Part shown: one piece after another, positions 50,547 through 59,505 of the stretch
Numbering within the stretch: position 1 is the first letter of the stretch
How the letters are laid out: every line of letters begins with the position of its first letter
Translations under genes and position numbers: made by a program
DNA from: DASXYG01 sp036502625
Lineage (GTDB): Bacteria; Actinomycetota; Actinomycetes; Streptosporangiales; Streptosporangiaceae
Length of the DNA: 64,000 nucleotides
NCBI GenBank assembly: GCA_036502625.1
Contig: DASXYG010000069.1
Location: forward strand, 1 to 64,000
Direction: 5' to 3'
The notes under the pieces: model-generated
The model's input: the letters and a program-made list of their open reading frames with translations, nothing else
What the model was told of the DNA's origin: nothing
Databases searched by the model: none

Positions 50547-50566
50547 ATCTACGATATTTCGTAGAT
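50547..50566. promoter_or_regulatory. Perfect palindromic operator, IclR candidate
   Basis: ATCTACGATATTTCGTAGAT has 8-bp perfect arms around TATT. The spacer is AT-rich in otherwise GC-rich DNA and lies upstream of the MHS-DMFase-HisD operon. The same pattern (17 of 20) lies at 42928-42947. Confidence 0.65.
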
Positions 50567-50661
50567 ATATTCCATTTGCTGAACTCAGAGGTATCAGGAC
50601 ATGAGGGCACGACGCAAGAGGTGGACGAGCCGACCGTTATCGACCCGCGGGGGTCAGGGGG

Positions 50662-50856
50662 TCAGAGGGCGAAGCCGCCGCCGTCGGTGATGCGGATGTC
50701 GAAGGACTCCGGGTCGGTGTGGCGGCGTTCGGCGATGAGCTGGCGGCTGGCGTACTCGACGCGGTCGAGGCGGTCGACGGCGTGCATGAAGCCGAGCTCG
50801 ACGATGGTCACCAGCCACATCGGGCCGTGGCGTTCGACCGCGGCGGTGTACGTCAC
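50662..50856 (-). CDS. HicB-like small protein, solitary
   Basis: 64 residues, VTYTAAVERHGPMWLVTIVEL then a RLDRVEYASRQLIAERRHTDPESFDIRI tail, the split-beta/RNase-H-like pattern of HicB antitoxins. GTG 50856 is a guess based on where similarity begins; GTG starts further upstream would give up to 103 residues. No HicA toxin gene was found on either side. Spacer 50857-51078 shows nothing else. Confidence 0.55.
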   Translation of the reverse strand: MTYTAAVERHGPMWLVTIVELGFMHAVDRLDRVEYASRQLIAERRHTDPESFDIRITDGGGFAL

Positions 50857-51078
50857 CGGGGCCGCGGGGCGCCGGGTCTTGGCGGGTCCTCGAAGGAGCG
50901 TCCACACAGGACCGACGGTAACCAGCGGTGGGCAAACAGCCCTCCGTGAACCGGTCGCGCGCAGGTCAAGCACGTACGGCCGGGCACTGCGCCGCCGGTG
51001 GGCGGCGTGTGAAGGTTGCGTCAGGAATGTCCCCAGTGCGGGTCACGGCGGACCGGGGCGGTGCGCGCCGGGACGACC

Positions 51079-52077
51079 ATGGGCGGGGTACGTACGGGCG
51101 TCCCCGAGGCGGTGATCATGGTGATGGCAGGGCTGGCGGCGTGGCGGTTCGACCCCGTGGTCGCGGTCTTCGTCGTGGCGCTCGGCGTGGCGTACGCGCT
51201 CGGCGTGCGGACGGTGCGGCGCCGCGGGCAGGCGTGGCCGCGGTGGCGGACCGCGGTGTTCGTCGCGGGCGGGCTCGGCAGCGTGGTCGTGGCCACCATG
51301 TCGTTCCTCGGCGCGTACGCGCACACCCTGTTCTGGGCGTACACCGTGCAGATCATGGCGCTGCTGACGGTCTGCCCGGTGCTGCTGTCGCTGGGCGCGC
51401 CGCTGCGGCTGGCCGGGCGGGTGCTGCCGCCGGGCGCGCGGCGGCGGCTGGTCGCGGTGCGCGACAGCCGGGTGCTGAAGCTGCTCACGTTCCCCGCCGC
51501 GGCGCCCACGCTGCTGGCGTTCGTGCCGTTCGCGATCTACTTCACCGGCGTCTACCCGGCGACCCTGCGCCACCCGCCGCTGTACGCGCTGTTCCACCTG
51601 GTGCTGCTCGCCGTGGGGTTCCTGCTGGTCTGCCCGCTGAGCGAGCCCGCCGTGATCCCCCGGATGTTCTCCTACCCGCTGGCGATCTTCGTCGCGTTCG
51701 GCACGGTGCTGCTCGACGCGTTCCCCGGCATCGTGATCCGCTTCGACCAGCACCTCATCGCCGCGTCGTACTACCTCGCCCTGCCGCACCCGTGGCTGAT
51801 GAACCCGCTCACCGACCAGCAGTACGGCGGCGACGCCCTGTGGTGCGTCGGCGAGACCATCGACATCCCGTTCCTCGCCGTCCTCGTCATCGCCTGGATG
51901 CGCGCCGAGCGGACCGAGACCGTACAGGTCGACGCGTACCTCGACGCGCGCGAGGCCGACGGCGACGACGACACGCCCTGGTGGGTGCGCGACCCCGACG
52001 CCGCGAGCGTGCTCGGCCGGCGCGCCGCGGCGTACGGATGGGACGAGCACGACCCCGGGGCGCGCCCTACTCGGTGA
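51079..52077 (+). CDS. CtaG-type cytochrome c oxidase assembly membrane protein
   Basis: About 332 residues with seven or eight membrane helices. SFLGAYAHTLFWAYTVQIMALLTVCPVLLSLGAPLRL and the RHPPLYALFHLVLL and His-bearing segments are typical of caa3_CtaG family proteins, associated with copper delivery to heme-copper oxidases in the cytoplasmic membrane. Start not certain: ATG 51079 is chosen for hydrophobic onset, but there is no strong Shine-Dalgarno sequence. Last 11 bases overlap the convergent Mce-associated gene. Confidence 0.78.
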   Translation: MGGVRTGVPEAVIMVMAGLAAWRFDPVVAVFVVALGVAYALGVRTVRRRGQAWPRWRTAVFVAGGLGSVVVATMSFLGAYAHTLFWAYTVQIMALLTVCPVLLSLGAPLRLAGRVLPPGARRRLVAVRDSRVLKLLTFPAAAPTLLAFVPFAIYFTGVYPATLRHPPLYALFHLVLLAVGFLLVCPLSEPAVIPRMFSYPLAIFVAFGTVLLDAFPGIVIRFDQHLIAASYYLALPHPWLMNPLTDQQYGGDALWCVGETIDIPFLAVLVIAWMRAERTETVQVDAYLDAREADGDDDTPWWVRDPDAASVLGRRAAAYGWDEHDPGARPTR

Positions 52078-52606
52078 ACGAGTCGAGGCCGGTGACCCGC
52101 CATTTCCCCCCGCGGTACGTGGCGTCGACGGCCAGCATGGCGCCCGCGAAAACCGTCTGGCCGGTCTTCACCGCGGTGTTCCGCTCGTTGGCGAAGACCA
52201 GCAGGTGGGCGCGGTCGCCCTGAATTGTCGAGACGCCGCTCTCGGTGACCGTCGTGGCCAGGACGAGCCGCTGTTTCCCGGCCTGTTCCAGAACGGGCGC
52301 GAACAGTTTCCGATATTGCGCGACCGCGTTTCCGGAAAGGAATGTCCGGGTCGCCTGGCGGTTCTTTTCCGGATGCGCGTAATCGTAGGAGAAGAGCCCG
52401 GCGACGGCCGTGGTGATCTGCCCGTTGGCCTCGCTCGTCCGCGCCGTGTCGGTGAGCGCGGTGTTGCGCGCCGCGGTCGAGCCGCGCAGGCCGGCGGCGT
52501 TGTGCCCGGCGACGATGGCGAACACGCCGAGGGCGGCCGCGACGACCGCGAGGCTCACGGGTGCGGCCAAGCGCGGGCGGGTGGCCGGTGGGGTGCGGCG
52601 CGGCAT
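52067..52606 (-). CDS. Mce-associated membrane protein
   Basis: 179 residues. One N-terminal helix (PVSLAVVAAALGVFAIVAG) and an external NTF2/VirB8-like domain with TAVAGLFSYDYAHPEKNRQATRTFLSG, the common core of Mce-associated proteins. These accessory proteins stabilise or accompany Mce transport complexes. Separated by 31 bases from a paralogue on the same strand. Start ATG at 52606. Confidence 0.75.
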   Translation of the reverse strand: MPRRTPPATRPRLAAPVSLAVVAAALGVFAIVAGHNAAGLRGSTAARNTALTDTARTSEANGQITTAVAGLFSYDYAHPEKNRQATRTFLSGNAVAQYRKLFAPVLEQAGKQRLVLATTVTESGVSTIQGDRAHLLVFANERNTAVKTGQTVFAGAMLAVDATYRGGKWRVTGLDSFTE

Positions 52607-52637
52607 GGGCGGTGGTCCTCTCGGGCGGTGCGTACGG

Positions 52638-53402
52638 TCACGATGCGCGGGGCGCGGGCGTCGCGAGGGGCGCGCCGCCGGCCCCGGTGTCCACCGCGAC
52701 CTGGCCGATCTTGCTGAGCTTCCAGCCGGCCCCGGTGCGGGTGAGCTCGCCCTGGAGGCGGCTCTGCTTGGTGGCCGGCTTGCCCTTCGCGGGGGTCACG
52801 GTGATCTCCAGGGCGACGATGATGGCGGCCTTGCCGGCGTGCTCGTCGAGCTGGGTGATCGCGGCGTCGAGCACCTTCGCGGTGGTGGCGGTCTTGGCCT
52901 GCTGGACCTGCGCGGCGAAGGTCTTCCGGCCGGCGGTGATCGAGTTCCGCAGGTCGCCGGCCGACGACTGGAGCCAGAGGTTCAGGCCCTGGTCGACGTG
53001 GCGGTAGTCGAGCGTGTTGAGGTTCTGTACGGCCTGCTCGCCGGAGACCAGAGCGGAGTCGCGCATCTGGGAGTAGCGCAGCGACTCGTCGTGCGCGGCG
53101 GTGTACCACGCGCCGCCGAAGTAGACGGCGCATCCGGCGGCCACGACGACCAGGGCGATCGCGGCGGCGAGCAGCGGCCGGGCGAACACGCGGCCGCCCA
53201 GGGCGGCTAACGCGGACGGCCCGCGCTCGTCCTCGCCGTCCTCCGGCTCGCCGTCTTCCGCGTCCTCGTCGTCCTCGTCGTCCGCTTCGTCCTCCGGGTC
53301 GACGACCGCGTCCGCCTCCTCGTCGACGACCGCGTCCTCGTCCTCCGGGGGCGTCTCCTCGGCCGGAGTCGGGGTGGTGTTCTCGTCGGACTGTGCGCGC
53401 AT
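52638..53402 (-). CDS. Mce-associated membrane protein with acidic cytoplasmic tail
   Basis: 254 residues. Residues ~10-60 are almost all Glu/Asp (repeated EDE/DEE), followed by a single helix (LLAAAIALVVVAAGCAVYFGG) and an NTF2/VirB8-like domain with GEQAVQNLNTLDYRHVDQGLNLW. The acidic tail is cytoplasmic by topology. Operon with the 179-residue paralogue. Divergent from the PucR-type regulator. Confidence 0.75.
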   Translation of the reverse strand: MRAQSDENTTPTPAEETPPEDEDAVVDEEADAVVDPEDEADDEDDEDAEDGEPEDGEDERGPSALAALGGRVFARPLLAAAIALVVVAAGCAVYFGGAWYTAAHDESLRYSQMRDSALVSGEQAVQNLNTLDYRHVDQGLNLWLQSSAGDLRNSITAGRKTFAAQVQQAKTATTAKVLDAAITQLDEHAGKAAIIVALEITVTPAKGKPATKQSRLQGELTRTGAGWKLSKIGQVAVDTGAGGAPLATPAPRAS

Positions 53403-53636
53403 CAGGTCCCTCGAAGCTGGTCCGTCCCCCGGAGACGCTGAGCGTACGGCGCGCCGCGCGGGACGCGCAATCCTGCGTCCGGGTTGTTGCTATGACGCAT
53501 GATTCGGGTCGGCGAATTGTCATCAGATGCCTAGCGAATCCCGCGCGGACGGACTAATGTCAAGGCCGCTGTGATCACCGCCGTTGGGCATCGGGGCAAC
53601 GACAACCGGGAGCGAACGGGAGACGGGAGTTGTCCG
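53403..53636. promoter_or_regulatory. Divergent promoter region, Mce-associated genes / PucR gene
   Basis: A 234-bp spacer, AT-richer in its middle. An imperfect inverted repeat, TGACGCATGATTC with GAATTGTCATCA, spans about 53492-53525. It is the likely site of control for both divergent units; no exact promoter boxes can be assigned. Confidence 0.35.
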
Positions 53637-54854
53637 ATGACGCAGGTCTCTGAGTTACCCGCAGTCGCCGAACCGCTGGCACTGATCCCGCGGGATCTCG
53701 CCGCGACCATGCGACCGCAGTTAGCCAGCCTCGCGACCGAGATCATCACCGAGATACGCAGATCCATTCCCGAGTACGCGCGCCCGATGGACGGCCCGTA
53801 CGGCCGGATGCTGAGCCTCGGCGTCCACGAAATGATCACGACATTCGTGGACCAGGTGGCCGATCCGACCCTTTCCCGCGAGCCATTGCGGAAACTGTGC
53901 CGCGACCTCGGCCGCATCGAGGCCCAAGAGGGCCGCAACCTGGAGAGCCTGCACACGGCGTACCGCATCGGCTCGCGGCTCGCGTGGCAGCGCATCACCG
54001 ACGGCGTCCAGCGCTACGAGCTCACCCCGGTCGTCACGTCGCTGCTGGCCCAGGGGCTCTTCTCGTACATGGACGAGCTCGCCGCCCAGTCGTGGGCCGG
54101 GTTCCTCGACGAACAGGCGAAGTCCTCGGAGGTCGTCGCGCAGTGGCGGCTGCAACTGCTGCGGCTCATCCTGGACGACCAGCCCGCGCCGCGCATCGCG
54201 CTGATGGACCTCTCCACCCGCGCCAAGTGGCCGCTGCCCGAGGTCGTCACGATGGTCGCCGTGCGCACGGGCGCGCAGAAGGCCGTGCCGCTGCCCGACG
54301 ACATGCTGCCCGACCTGGGCAGATCCGATCCGTACGTGCTGCTCGCCGGTGAGGCGGGCGCGGACCGGATCGCCGGGCTGCGCACGGTGTTCCCCGACGC
54401 CACGTTCGTGGTGGGCCTGCCCGTGCGGCTGGCGCGGGCGCGCGACTCGCTGCGCTGGGCGCGGCGGGTGCTCGGCCTGGCCGACGCCGGCCTCATCGAG
54501 GCCGAGGGTCCGGTCACGTACTGCGCCGACCACCTGCTCACGCTGCTGGTGATGTCGGACGAGGCGCTCGTCGAGCAGATCACCAAGCGGCACCTCTCCG
54601 CGCTGGACGACCTCACCGACCGGCAGAGCCGGGTGCTCCAGGAGACATTGGCCGCGTGGCTGGCCGTACGGGGCGACGCGCAGCGCACGGCGTCGATGCT
54701 CGGCGTGCACCCGCAGACGGTGCGCTACCGCAGGCGCCAGCTCGACCGCCTGGTCGGCGACCGGATGGACGACCCGGAGACCCGGCTGCTCACCGAGGTC
54801 GCGCTGCACGCCCGCGGGCTGCGCGAGAACGGCGACGAGGAGGCCGCCGGGTAG
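53637..54854 (+). CDS. PucR-type helix-turn-helix regulator
   Basis: 405 residues. The N-terminal ~170 residues are helical and RsbRD-like (EIITEIRRSIPEYARP..); a central region is GGDEF-like in the PucR manner; the C-terminus has the PucR HTH (LAAWLAVRGDAQRTASMLGVHPQTVRYRRRQLDRL). ATG 53637 follows GGGAG. Such regulators often flank Mce or sterol-use loci in actinobacteria, so it may respond to a lipid and control the genes on either side. Confidence 0.82.
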   Translation: MTQVSELPAVAEPLALIPRDLAATMRPQLASLATEIITEIRRSIPEYARPMDGPYGRMLSLGVHEMITTFVDQVADPTLSREPLRKLCRDLGRIEAQEGRNLESLHTAYRIGSRLAWQRITDGVQRYELTPVVTSLLAQGLFSYMDELAAQSWAGFLDEQAKSSEVVAQWRLQLLRLILDDQPAPRIALMDLSTRAKWPLPEVVTMVAVRTGAQKAVPLPDDMLPDLGRSDPYVLLAGEAGADRIAGLRTVFPDATFVVGLPVRLARARDSLRWARRVLGLADAGLIEAEGPVTYCADHLLTLLVMSDEALVEQITKRHLSALDDLTDRQSRVLQETLAAWLAVRGDAQRTASMLGVHPQTVRYRRRQLDRLVGDRMDDPETRLLTEVALHARGLRENGDEEAAG

Positions 54855-54936
54855 CCGTACGCCGGTCCGCGTAGGGGCGGTCCGCCCGGGGGTTCCGGGC
54901 GCGCCGCCCTCGGCGTTTCCGCGGGAACGCGCACGG

Positions 54937-54966
54937 AATGACAAACAGCGGCGCTTTTTTGTCATT
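54937..54966. terminator. Hairpin downstream of pucR-type gene
   Basis: AATGACAAA (54937-54945) and TTTGTCATT (54958-54966) form a perfect 9-bp stem around a 12-base loop. The 3' arm is T-rich. It could end the regulator transcript or be an operator. The remaining spacer to 55280 (54967-55280) shows no gene; it probably holds the promoter of the secreted protein. Confidence 0.45.
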
Positions 54967-55280
54967 TCACGAGGACCCGAATTCGATCTCCGGATACGCG
55001 CCGCGCGACAAGTACGCGGCCTTCATTTGTGCCCGTGCGCGTAAATCGAATGACCCTCGCAGGTAATCTCGCGGAAATGTCCCACTGGGTCTTGCCGGGC
55101 AAGTTACTCCGAAGTACGTTCCCATCCGTCGGGTCTTCCACCGACGTCGGGGCCGGTCACGGTGGCATACCCGGGAGGGAGTGGGAGGCGTACCGCAAAA
55201 TCCGGCCCATCGGTCCAGTACCTCGATTCACCAGGCCCGGCCAGGGGAGACGGCGGGGCCCGTCGAAGGAAGGATCAGTT

Positions 55281-55928
55281 GTGAAACGAAGCAAGGTCGC
55301 AAGTGTGGCGTTCACCGGAGCGGCCGCGGCCGCGACGGTCGGGTTCGCCACCCAGCCCGCCGCGGCGGCGCCCGCGTCGACGTGGCACATCACGCCGGGC
55401 GGCGCGTTCACCGCGGCGAACTCGGGCAACCCGGTGCTGGTCGACACGACCACCGGAGTGTCGCTGACCTGCACCACGGCCGCCGCCACCGGCAACCTTT
55501 CCGGTGACGGCCGGACCGGCGCGTCGGTCCAGCTCGGCGCGATCAACACGGCCACGTTCGGCACGACCGCGAACCCGTGCTCGTTCCTCGGGATCAACTT
55601 CACGGCGAAGCTGAACAAGGCGACGACGCTGTCGGGGTCCCACTACGCGGGCGGCGTGACCAACGGCCACATCGGCAACAAGACGGCCAGCAACATCAGC
55701 GCCACGATCACCGGCCTGAACGTCTCCTGCACCGCGAAGATCGTCGGGAGCACGCTGCCGGGTTCGTTCGTCAACGCGTCCAACGCGCTGAACATCAACC
55801 CCGGCCACGCTGCGACGCTCACGGTCAAGAGCGTCACCGGCTGCCTCGGCGCGATGCACAGCGGCGACAAGACGTACTTCGCCGCGAAGTACAAGCCGAA
55901 CCCGGCACAGACCATCACCGAGAGCTGA
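55281..55928 (+). CDS. Secreted protein in Mce locus, unknown family
   Basis: 215 residues. Signal peptide to about AAAA (KRSKVASVAFTGAAAAATVG, cleavage near 30), then a beta-rich Thr/Asn/Gly-rich domain with four Cys in two likely pairs. GTG 55281 is preceded by GAAGGAAGGA. A strong hairpin follows the stop. Its position next to secreted DUF6801-like and sulfotransferase genes suggests an envelope role linked to lipid uptake (inference). Confidence 0.6.
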   Translation: MKRSKVASVAFTGAAAAATVGFATQPAAAAPASTWHITPGGAFTAANSGNPVLVDTTTGVSLTCTTAAATGNLSGDGRTGASVQLGAINTATFGTTANPCSFLGINFTAKLNKATTLSGSHYAGGVTNGHIGNKTASNISATITGLNVSCTAKIVGSTLPGSFVNASNALNINPGHAATLTVKSVTGCLGAMHSGDKTYFAAKYKPNPAQTITES

Positions 55929-55935
55929 CGATCGC

Positions 55936-55967
55936 GATCGCCCGGCGGCCCGATCCGCCGGGCGATC
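55936..55967 (+). terminator. Strong stem-loop terminator
   Basis: GATCGCCCGGCGG (55936-55948) and CCGCCGGGCGATC (55955-55967) pair over 13 bp with a 6-base loop, eight bases after the preceding stop codon. No T tract follows, as is common for actinomycete hairpin terminators. Confidence 0.75.
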
Positions 55968-56007
55968 ATCAGCGCTGCTCCGGCGGGGAGGGCGAGGCAT
56001 CATTCGG

Positions 56008-58122
56008 ATGGCGGGCGGGTTGATGAGGATTCGTACGGCGGCGCTCGCGGTCGTGATGGCCGCGGGGCTGGTGGGCGGGGTCGCGACGGCCGCTTCGGCG
56101 GCGGAGACCCGGCTCGGGTATACCTGCTCGTTCCCCTCGGGGAAGGCCCCGGTCGGCGTCACGGTCGCGGCCACGTTCCCCAAGCACGCCGAACCCGGTA
56201 CGCCGTTCCAGCCCACGGGGGTGGCCACCACCGTGGCGGTCCCCCGGTCCGCGCTCGGCGACCTGGCGAAGGCCGCGACGGTCTCCGCCACGACCCAGCT
56301 CACGGTGAAGGTGGCGCAGGACGACGGGCAGCCGGCGGACGCGGGCTGGCTCGGCGACGCGCCCGCGACGAAGGTCCCGGCCGGCGGCGACCTCACGCTC
56401 ACCGCCCCCGGTGACGTACCGACGGTGACGGTGACCACGGACGGCACGGTGGTGTTCACCGCGGCGAAACTGGACCTGACGCTGACGCCGGACACCGGCT
56501 CCCCGGTCCAGGCGAGCTGCACCCCCGACGCCGGGCAGCGCACCACCCTGGGCAGCGTGCCCGTGGGCAACGCGACCGCCACGGCATCGCCCACACCCAC
56601 CGCCGCTCCGACCTCGGCGAAGCCGTCCGCGTCGGCGAACCCCACTGGCGGGCCGCTGCCAAAGGTCACGGGCGGGGCCACGACGCCTGGCGCGCGGTCG
56701 CGGGCGGGCACTGATGCCACGCCGGCGACGGCGCTCGACGCACCCGCTTTCCAGAAATGCGCGAACCCTGCCACATATGTCGCCAAGCCGTTCGCGGTCG
56801 CCGCGTACGTCGCCGGATACGCCAACGTCCAGAAGGTCAACGGCGCGGCCGTGGTCGGCTCTCCCGATCCCGGATCCGCGATCAGCGCCACCGGTGAGGG
56901 CCTCCAGCAGACCTTCACGGCGATCGGCGATGGATGGTACTTCTGCGGACGGGTCACGTTCGAACTGAATGACAACGGGGTTCGCGAGTTCCCGGTGGTG
57001 ACCACGACCGCACCGGCGTTCGGGTTCGTCCCCGTGACCGCGACGGCGCATATCAGCCAGGTCGGTGACGATCCCCTGCAAGCGGTCGTCTACCAACGGG
57101 AGGGGCCGTCCGACTTCCCCGCCGCGGCGGACCGGGTCGCGCCCTACACGGTCGTGTCGACCGCCCGTGTCTCGATGCGGTTGTCCGACGTCAAGGTCAA
57201 TGGTGTTCCGCTGGACGTCGGCAATAACTGCCGTACGAGCCGTGGCCTCTACACGCCCGGTAGCGCCGCCGATCCGAACAACGACCGAATCGTGTTCACC
57301 GGTGGCGACACGACAGGCAACCCGACGCCCATCTACGCCAACCCGCTCAACGGAGGCGCATCGGCCGGCGACGTGCAGATCCCGCCATTCCAGGGTTGCG
57401 TGACGCCGAGCGGCGACGATCTGGACAAGCTCCTCACTTCCACCGTCTCCGGTGCCGATAACTACAGCAAGATCGTCCAAGGACCGCTCTGCCCGGCCAA
57501 CATCGGCTGCGTCCCCGGGCAATTGCAGCCCGTGTTCAAACCACTGTGGACACTCACACACGGCGGTCCATTCGACGGGTCCGGTCCCATCGAGTTCACT
57601 CTCTTCCCGTCTGTGACGGGGCTGCCACCTGCCGATATCAAATGCGCTGCGCACACGATGTCCGGCATCGCTTACAACGGCAGCGGGCCACCGCGCGGCG
57701 ACCAGGCCATGATGCGGCTGCGTGGCATTCGCAACTGCACTGACCAGGCGAGCGGTTCGACGTGGACGATCACGCAGCAAGGCGAGACCCCGTTCAACGG
57801 TTCCACCTACGACGCGACGACCGGCCTCACGAAAGGCCGTGGTCTCACCACCTTCACGATGACCCGTACGAGTGCGCCACGGTGCTCGATGACCGTTACG
57901 GGCGCCGCCGGGATCACCTATTCCAACCCTGATGGAGTGCTCCGCGTCGAGAACGTCGCCCTGGTCGCGACGGGCGAGGCGATGACCGCGCGGTCCAGCA
58001 CCTGCGCGGACTTCCCCGCCAGCGAGATCAATGACCAGCACCTGCGAGAGACCACCACCGCCACGGTCACCTCGACCTACACGCTTCCCCCCGACCAGGC
58101 GTTCACCCTCACCAGCCCGTAG
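56008..58122 (+). CDS. Large secreted protein with DUF6801-like N-terminal domain
   Basis: 704 residues. Signal peptide (LAVVMAAGLVGGVATAASA, ~10-30), then ETRLGYTCSFPSGKAPVGV beginning a DUF6801-like beta domain (to ~180), a Pro/Thr/Ala linker (~190-235) and a ~450-residue Cys-containing beta-rich region. DNA of the second half is less GC-rich. The start may be ATG 56008 or 56023. Function unknown; DUF6801-type proteins are frequently secreted in actinomycetes. It precedes the sulfotransferase pair by 30 bases. Confidence 0.65.
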   Translation: MAGGLMRIRTAALAVVMAAGLVGGVATAASAAETRLGYTCSFPSGKAPVGVTVAATFPKHAEPGTPFQPTGVATTVAVPRSALGDLAKAATVSATTQLTVKVAQDDGQPADAGWLGDAPATKVPAGGDLTLTAPGDVPTVTVTTDGTVVFTAAKLDLTLTPDTGSPVQASCTPDAGQRTTLGSVPVGNATATASPTPTAAPTSAKPSASANPTGGPLPKVTGGATTPGARSRAGTDATPATALDAPAFQKCANPATYVAKPFAVAAYVAGYANVQKVNGAAVVGSPDPGSAISATGEGLQQTFTAIGDGWYFCGRVTFELNDNGVREFPVVTTTAPAFGFVPVTATAHISQVGDDPLQAVVYQREGPSDFPAAADRVAPYTVVSTARVSMRLSDVKVNGVPLDVGNNCRTSRGLYTPGSAADPNNDRIVFTGGDTTGNPTPIYANPLNGGASAGDVQIPPFQGCVTPSGDDLDKLLTSTVSGADNYSKIVQGPLCPANIGCVPGQLQPVFKPLWTLTHGGPFDGSGPIEFTLFPSVTGLPPADIKCAAHTMSGIAYNGSGPPRGDQAMMRLRGIRNCTDQASGSTWTITQQGETPFNGSTYDATTGLTKGRGLTTFTMTRTSAPRCSMTVTGAAGITYSNPDGVLRVENVALVATGEAMTARSSTCADFPASEINDQHLRETTTATVTSTYTLPPDQAFTLTSP

Positions 58123-58152
58123 CCCTTCGGCCCGGGCGAAAGGACGGATGAC

Positions 58153-59505
58153 ATGGAGCAACCGGTGACCGGCGATCCGGTGTTCGTGCTGTGCGGCGGG
58201 CGTTCGGGGTCGACGCTGCTGCGGTTCGTGCTCGACGCGCACCCGGACCTCGCGTGCCCGCCGGAGACGAACGTGCCGGCGCTGTGCGGGCAGCTCGCCA
58301 CGGTGTGGTCGCTGATCGAGGGTGCGCCGCTGTCGCAGAACCGGGGCGACGAGCCGCCGGAGATCCCGGACGCCGCGATCGCCGGGGTGCGCGACACCAT
58401 GGACCGGATGGTCGGGTCGTACCTGGAGCGGCGCGGCAAGAAGCGGTACTGCGACAAGAGCCTCGGCACGGCGCGGTTCGCGTACCTGATGCAGCGGATC
58501 TGGCCGAACGCCAAGTTCCTCTGCCTCTACCGGCACCCGATGGACGTGATCGCCTCCGGGGTGGAGGCGTGCCCGTGGGGGCTGAACGGCTACGGGTTCG
58601 ACCAGTACGTGGCCGAGACCCCCGGCAACACGGTGTTCGCGCTGGCCCGGTTCTGGCTGGACAACGAGGCCACCATCCACGCGGCCGAGGAGCAGTACGG
58701 CGACCGCAGCCACCGGGTGCGGTACGAGGACATGGTGTCCGACCCGGAGGGCACCGCCAACGGCATCTACGACTTCCTCGGCGTGCACCGCGTGCCGGAC
58801 ATCGCGGAGCGGATCTTCTCCAGCGACCGGGAGCGGCACGGCCCGGCCGACTACAAGATCTGGCACACCTCGAAGATCTCCGCCGACTCGGTGGGCCGCG
58901 GGTGGACCGTACCGGCCGGGCTGATCCCCCTGCCGGCGCGGGAGAACATGAACCGGCTCGCCGAGGCGCTCGGCTACCTCCAGATCGACGACGCCTGGGG
59001 CACCTCCGAGGCGCCCGCCGACATGCGCGTCGACACGCCCGCGGCGCCGGACGCCGCACCCCCGGCCGTCCCGGACGCGCACGCGGACGACGACCACACG
59101 GCGGACCTGCTGGCCGAGCGGCTGCGCGCCGGCCTCGCCCGCCTGGACGGCACCTTCACCCGGAGGTGGGGCGCGCCCGCGTCCGAGCCGTTCACCGTGG
59201 TCGCGACCCCGCCCGGCCGCGGCACGGGCACCCGGCTGCGGGTGGACCCGGGCGCCGCGACGCTCGCCCCCTGCGACGAGGACACCGAGACGGCGTGGGA
59301 CCTGGTGGGCACGGCGGAGACCTGGCAGCGGGTGATCCGCGGCGAGGCGAACCTGTCCGTGGTGCTGCGCCGCAACGAGCTGCGCTACCTCGACACCACC
59401 GAGGGCGACGGGATCGTCGCCGACACCCGCATCGGCATGCTCTCCGACCTGCTCGGCCTGGCCGCATGGGACCGGGCCGCGCCCGGCGCCGAGGTCACGG
59501 CATGA
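58153..59505 (+). CDS. Sulfotransferase fused to SCP2-like lipid-binding domain
   Basis: 450 residues. Residues 1-280 are a PAPS-dependent sulfotransferase: phosphosulfate loop CGGRSGSTLLRFVL (~14-27), 3'-phosphate motif YRHPMDVIASG (~130) and HRVRYEDMVSDPEG (~195). After a Pro/Ala/Asp-rich linker (~290-320), residues ~325-440 resemble a sterol carrier protein 2 domain (TWDLVGTAETWQRVIRGEANLSVV-type text, seen as AWDLVGTAETWQRVIRGEA). Such a fusion would present a lipid to the transferase. No signal peptide, so cytoplasmic. ATGA overlap with the next gene. Confidence 0.8.
   Translation: MEQPVTGDPVFVLCGGRSGSTLLRFVLDAHPDLACPPETNVPALCGQLATVWSLIEGAPLSQNRGDEPPEIPDAAIAGVRDTMDRMVGSYLERRGKKRYCDKSLGTARFAYLMQRIWPNAKFLCLYRHPMDVIASGVEACPWGLNGYGFDQYVAETPGNTVFALARFWLDNEATIHAAEEQYGDRSHRVRYEDMVSDPEGTANGIYDFLGVHRVPDIAERIFSSDRERHGPADYKIWHTSKISADSVGRGWTVPAGLIPLPARENMNRLAEALGYLQIDDAWGTSEAPADMRVDTPAAPDAAPPAVPDAHADDDHTADLLAERLRAGLARLDGTFTRRWGAPASEPFTVVATPPGRGTGTRLRVDPGAATLAPCDEDTETAWDLVGTAETWQRVIRGEANLSVVLRRNELRYLDTTEGDGIVADTRIGMLSDLLGLAAWDRAAPGAEVTA

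Noticed and set aside
55969..59097. 1042-codon open frame on the minus strand
   Set aside because: It is antisense to the DUF6801-like and sulfotransferase genes, is Arg/Gly-rich with no domain, and arises from high third-position GC.
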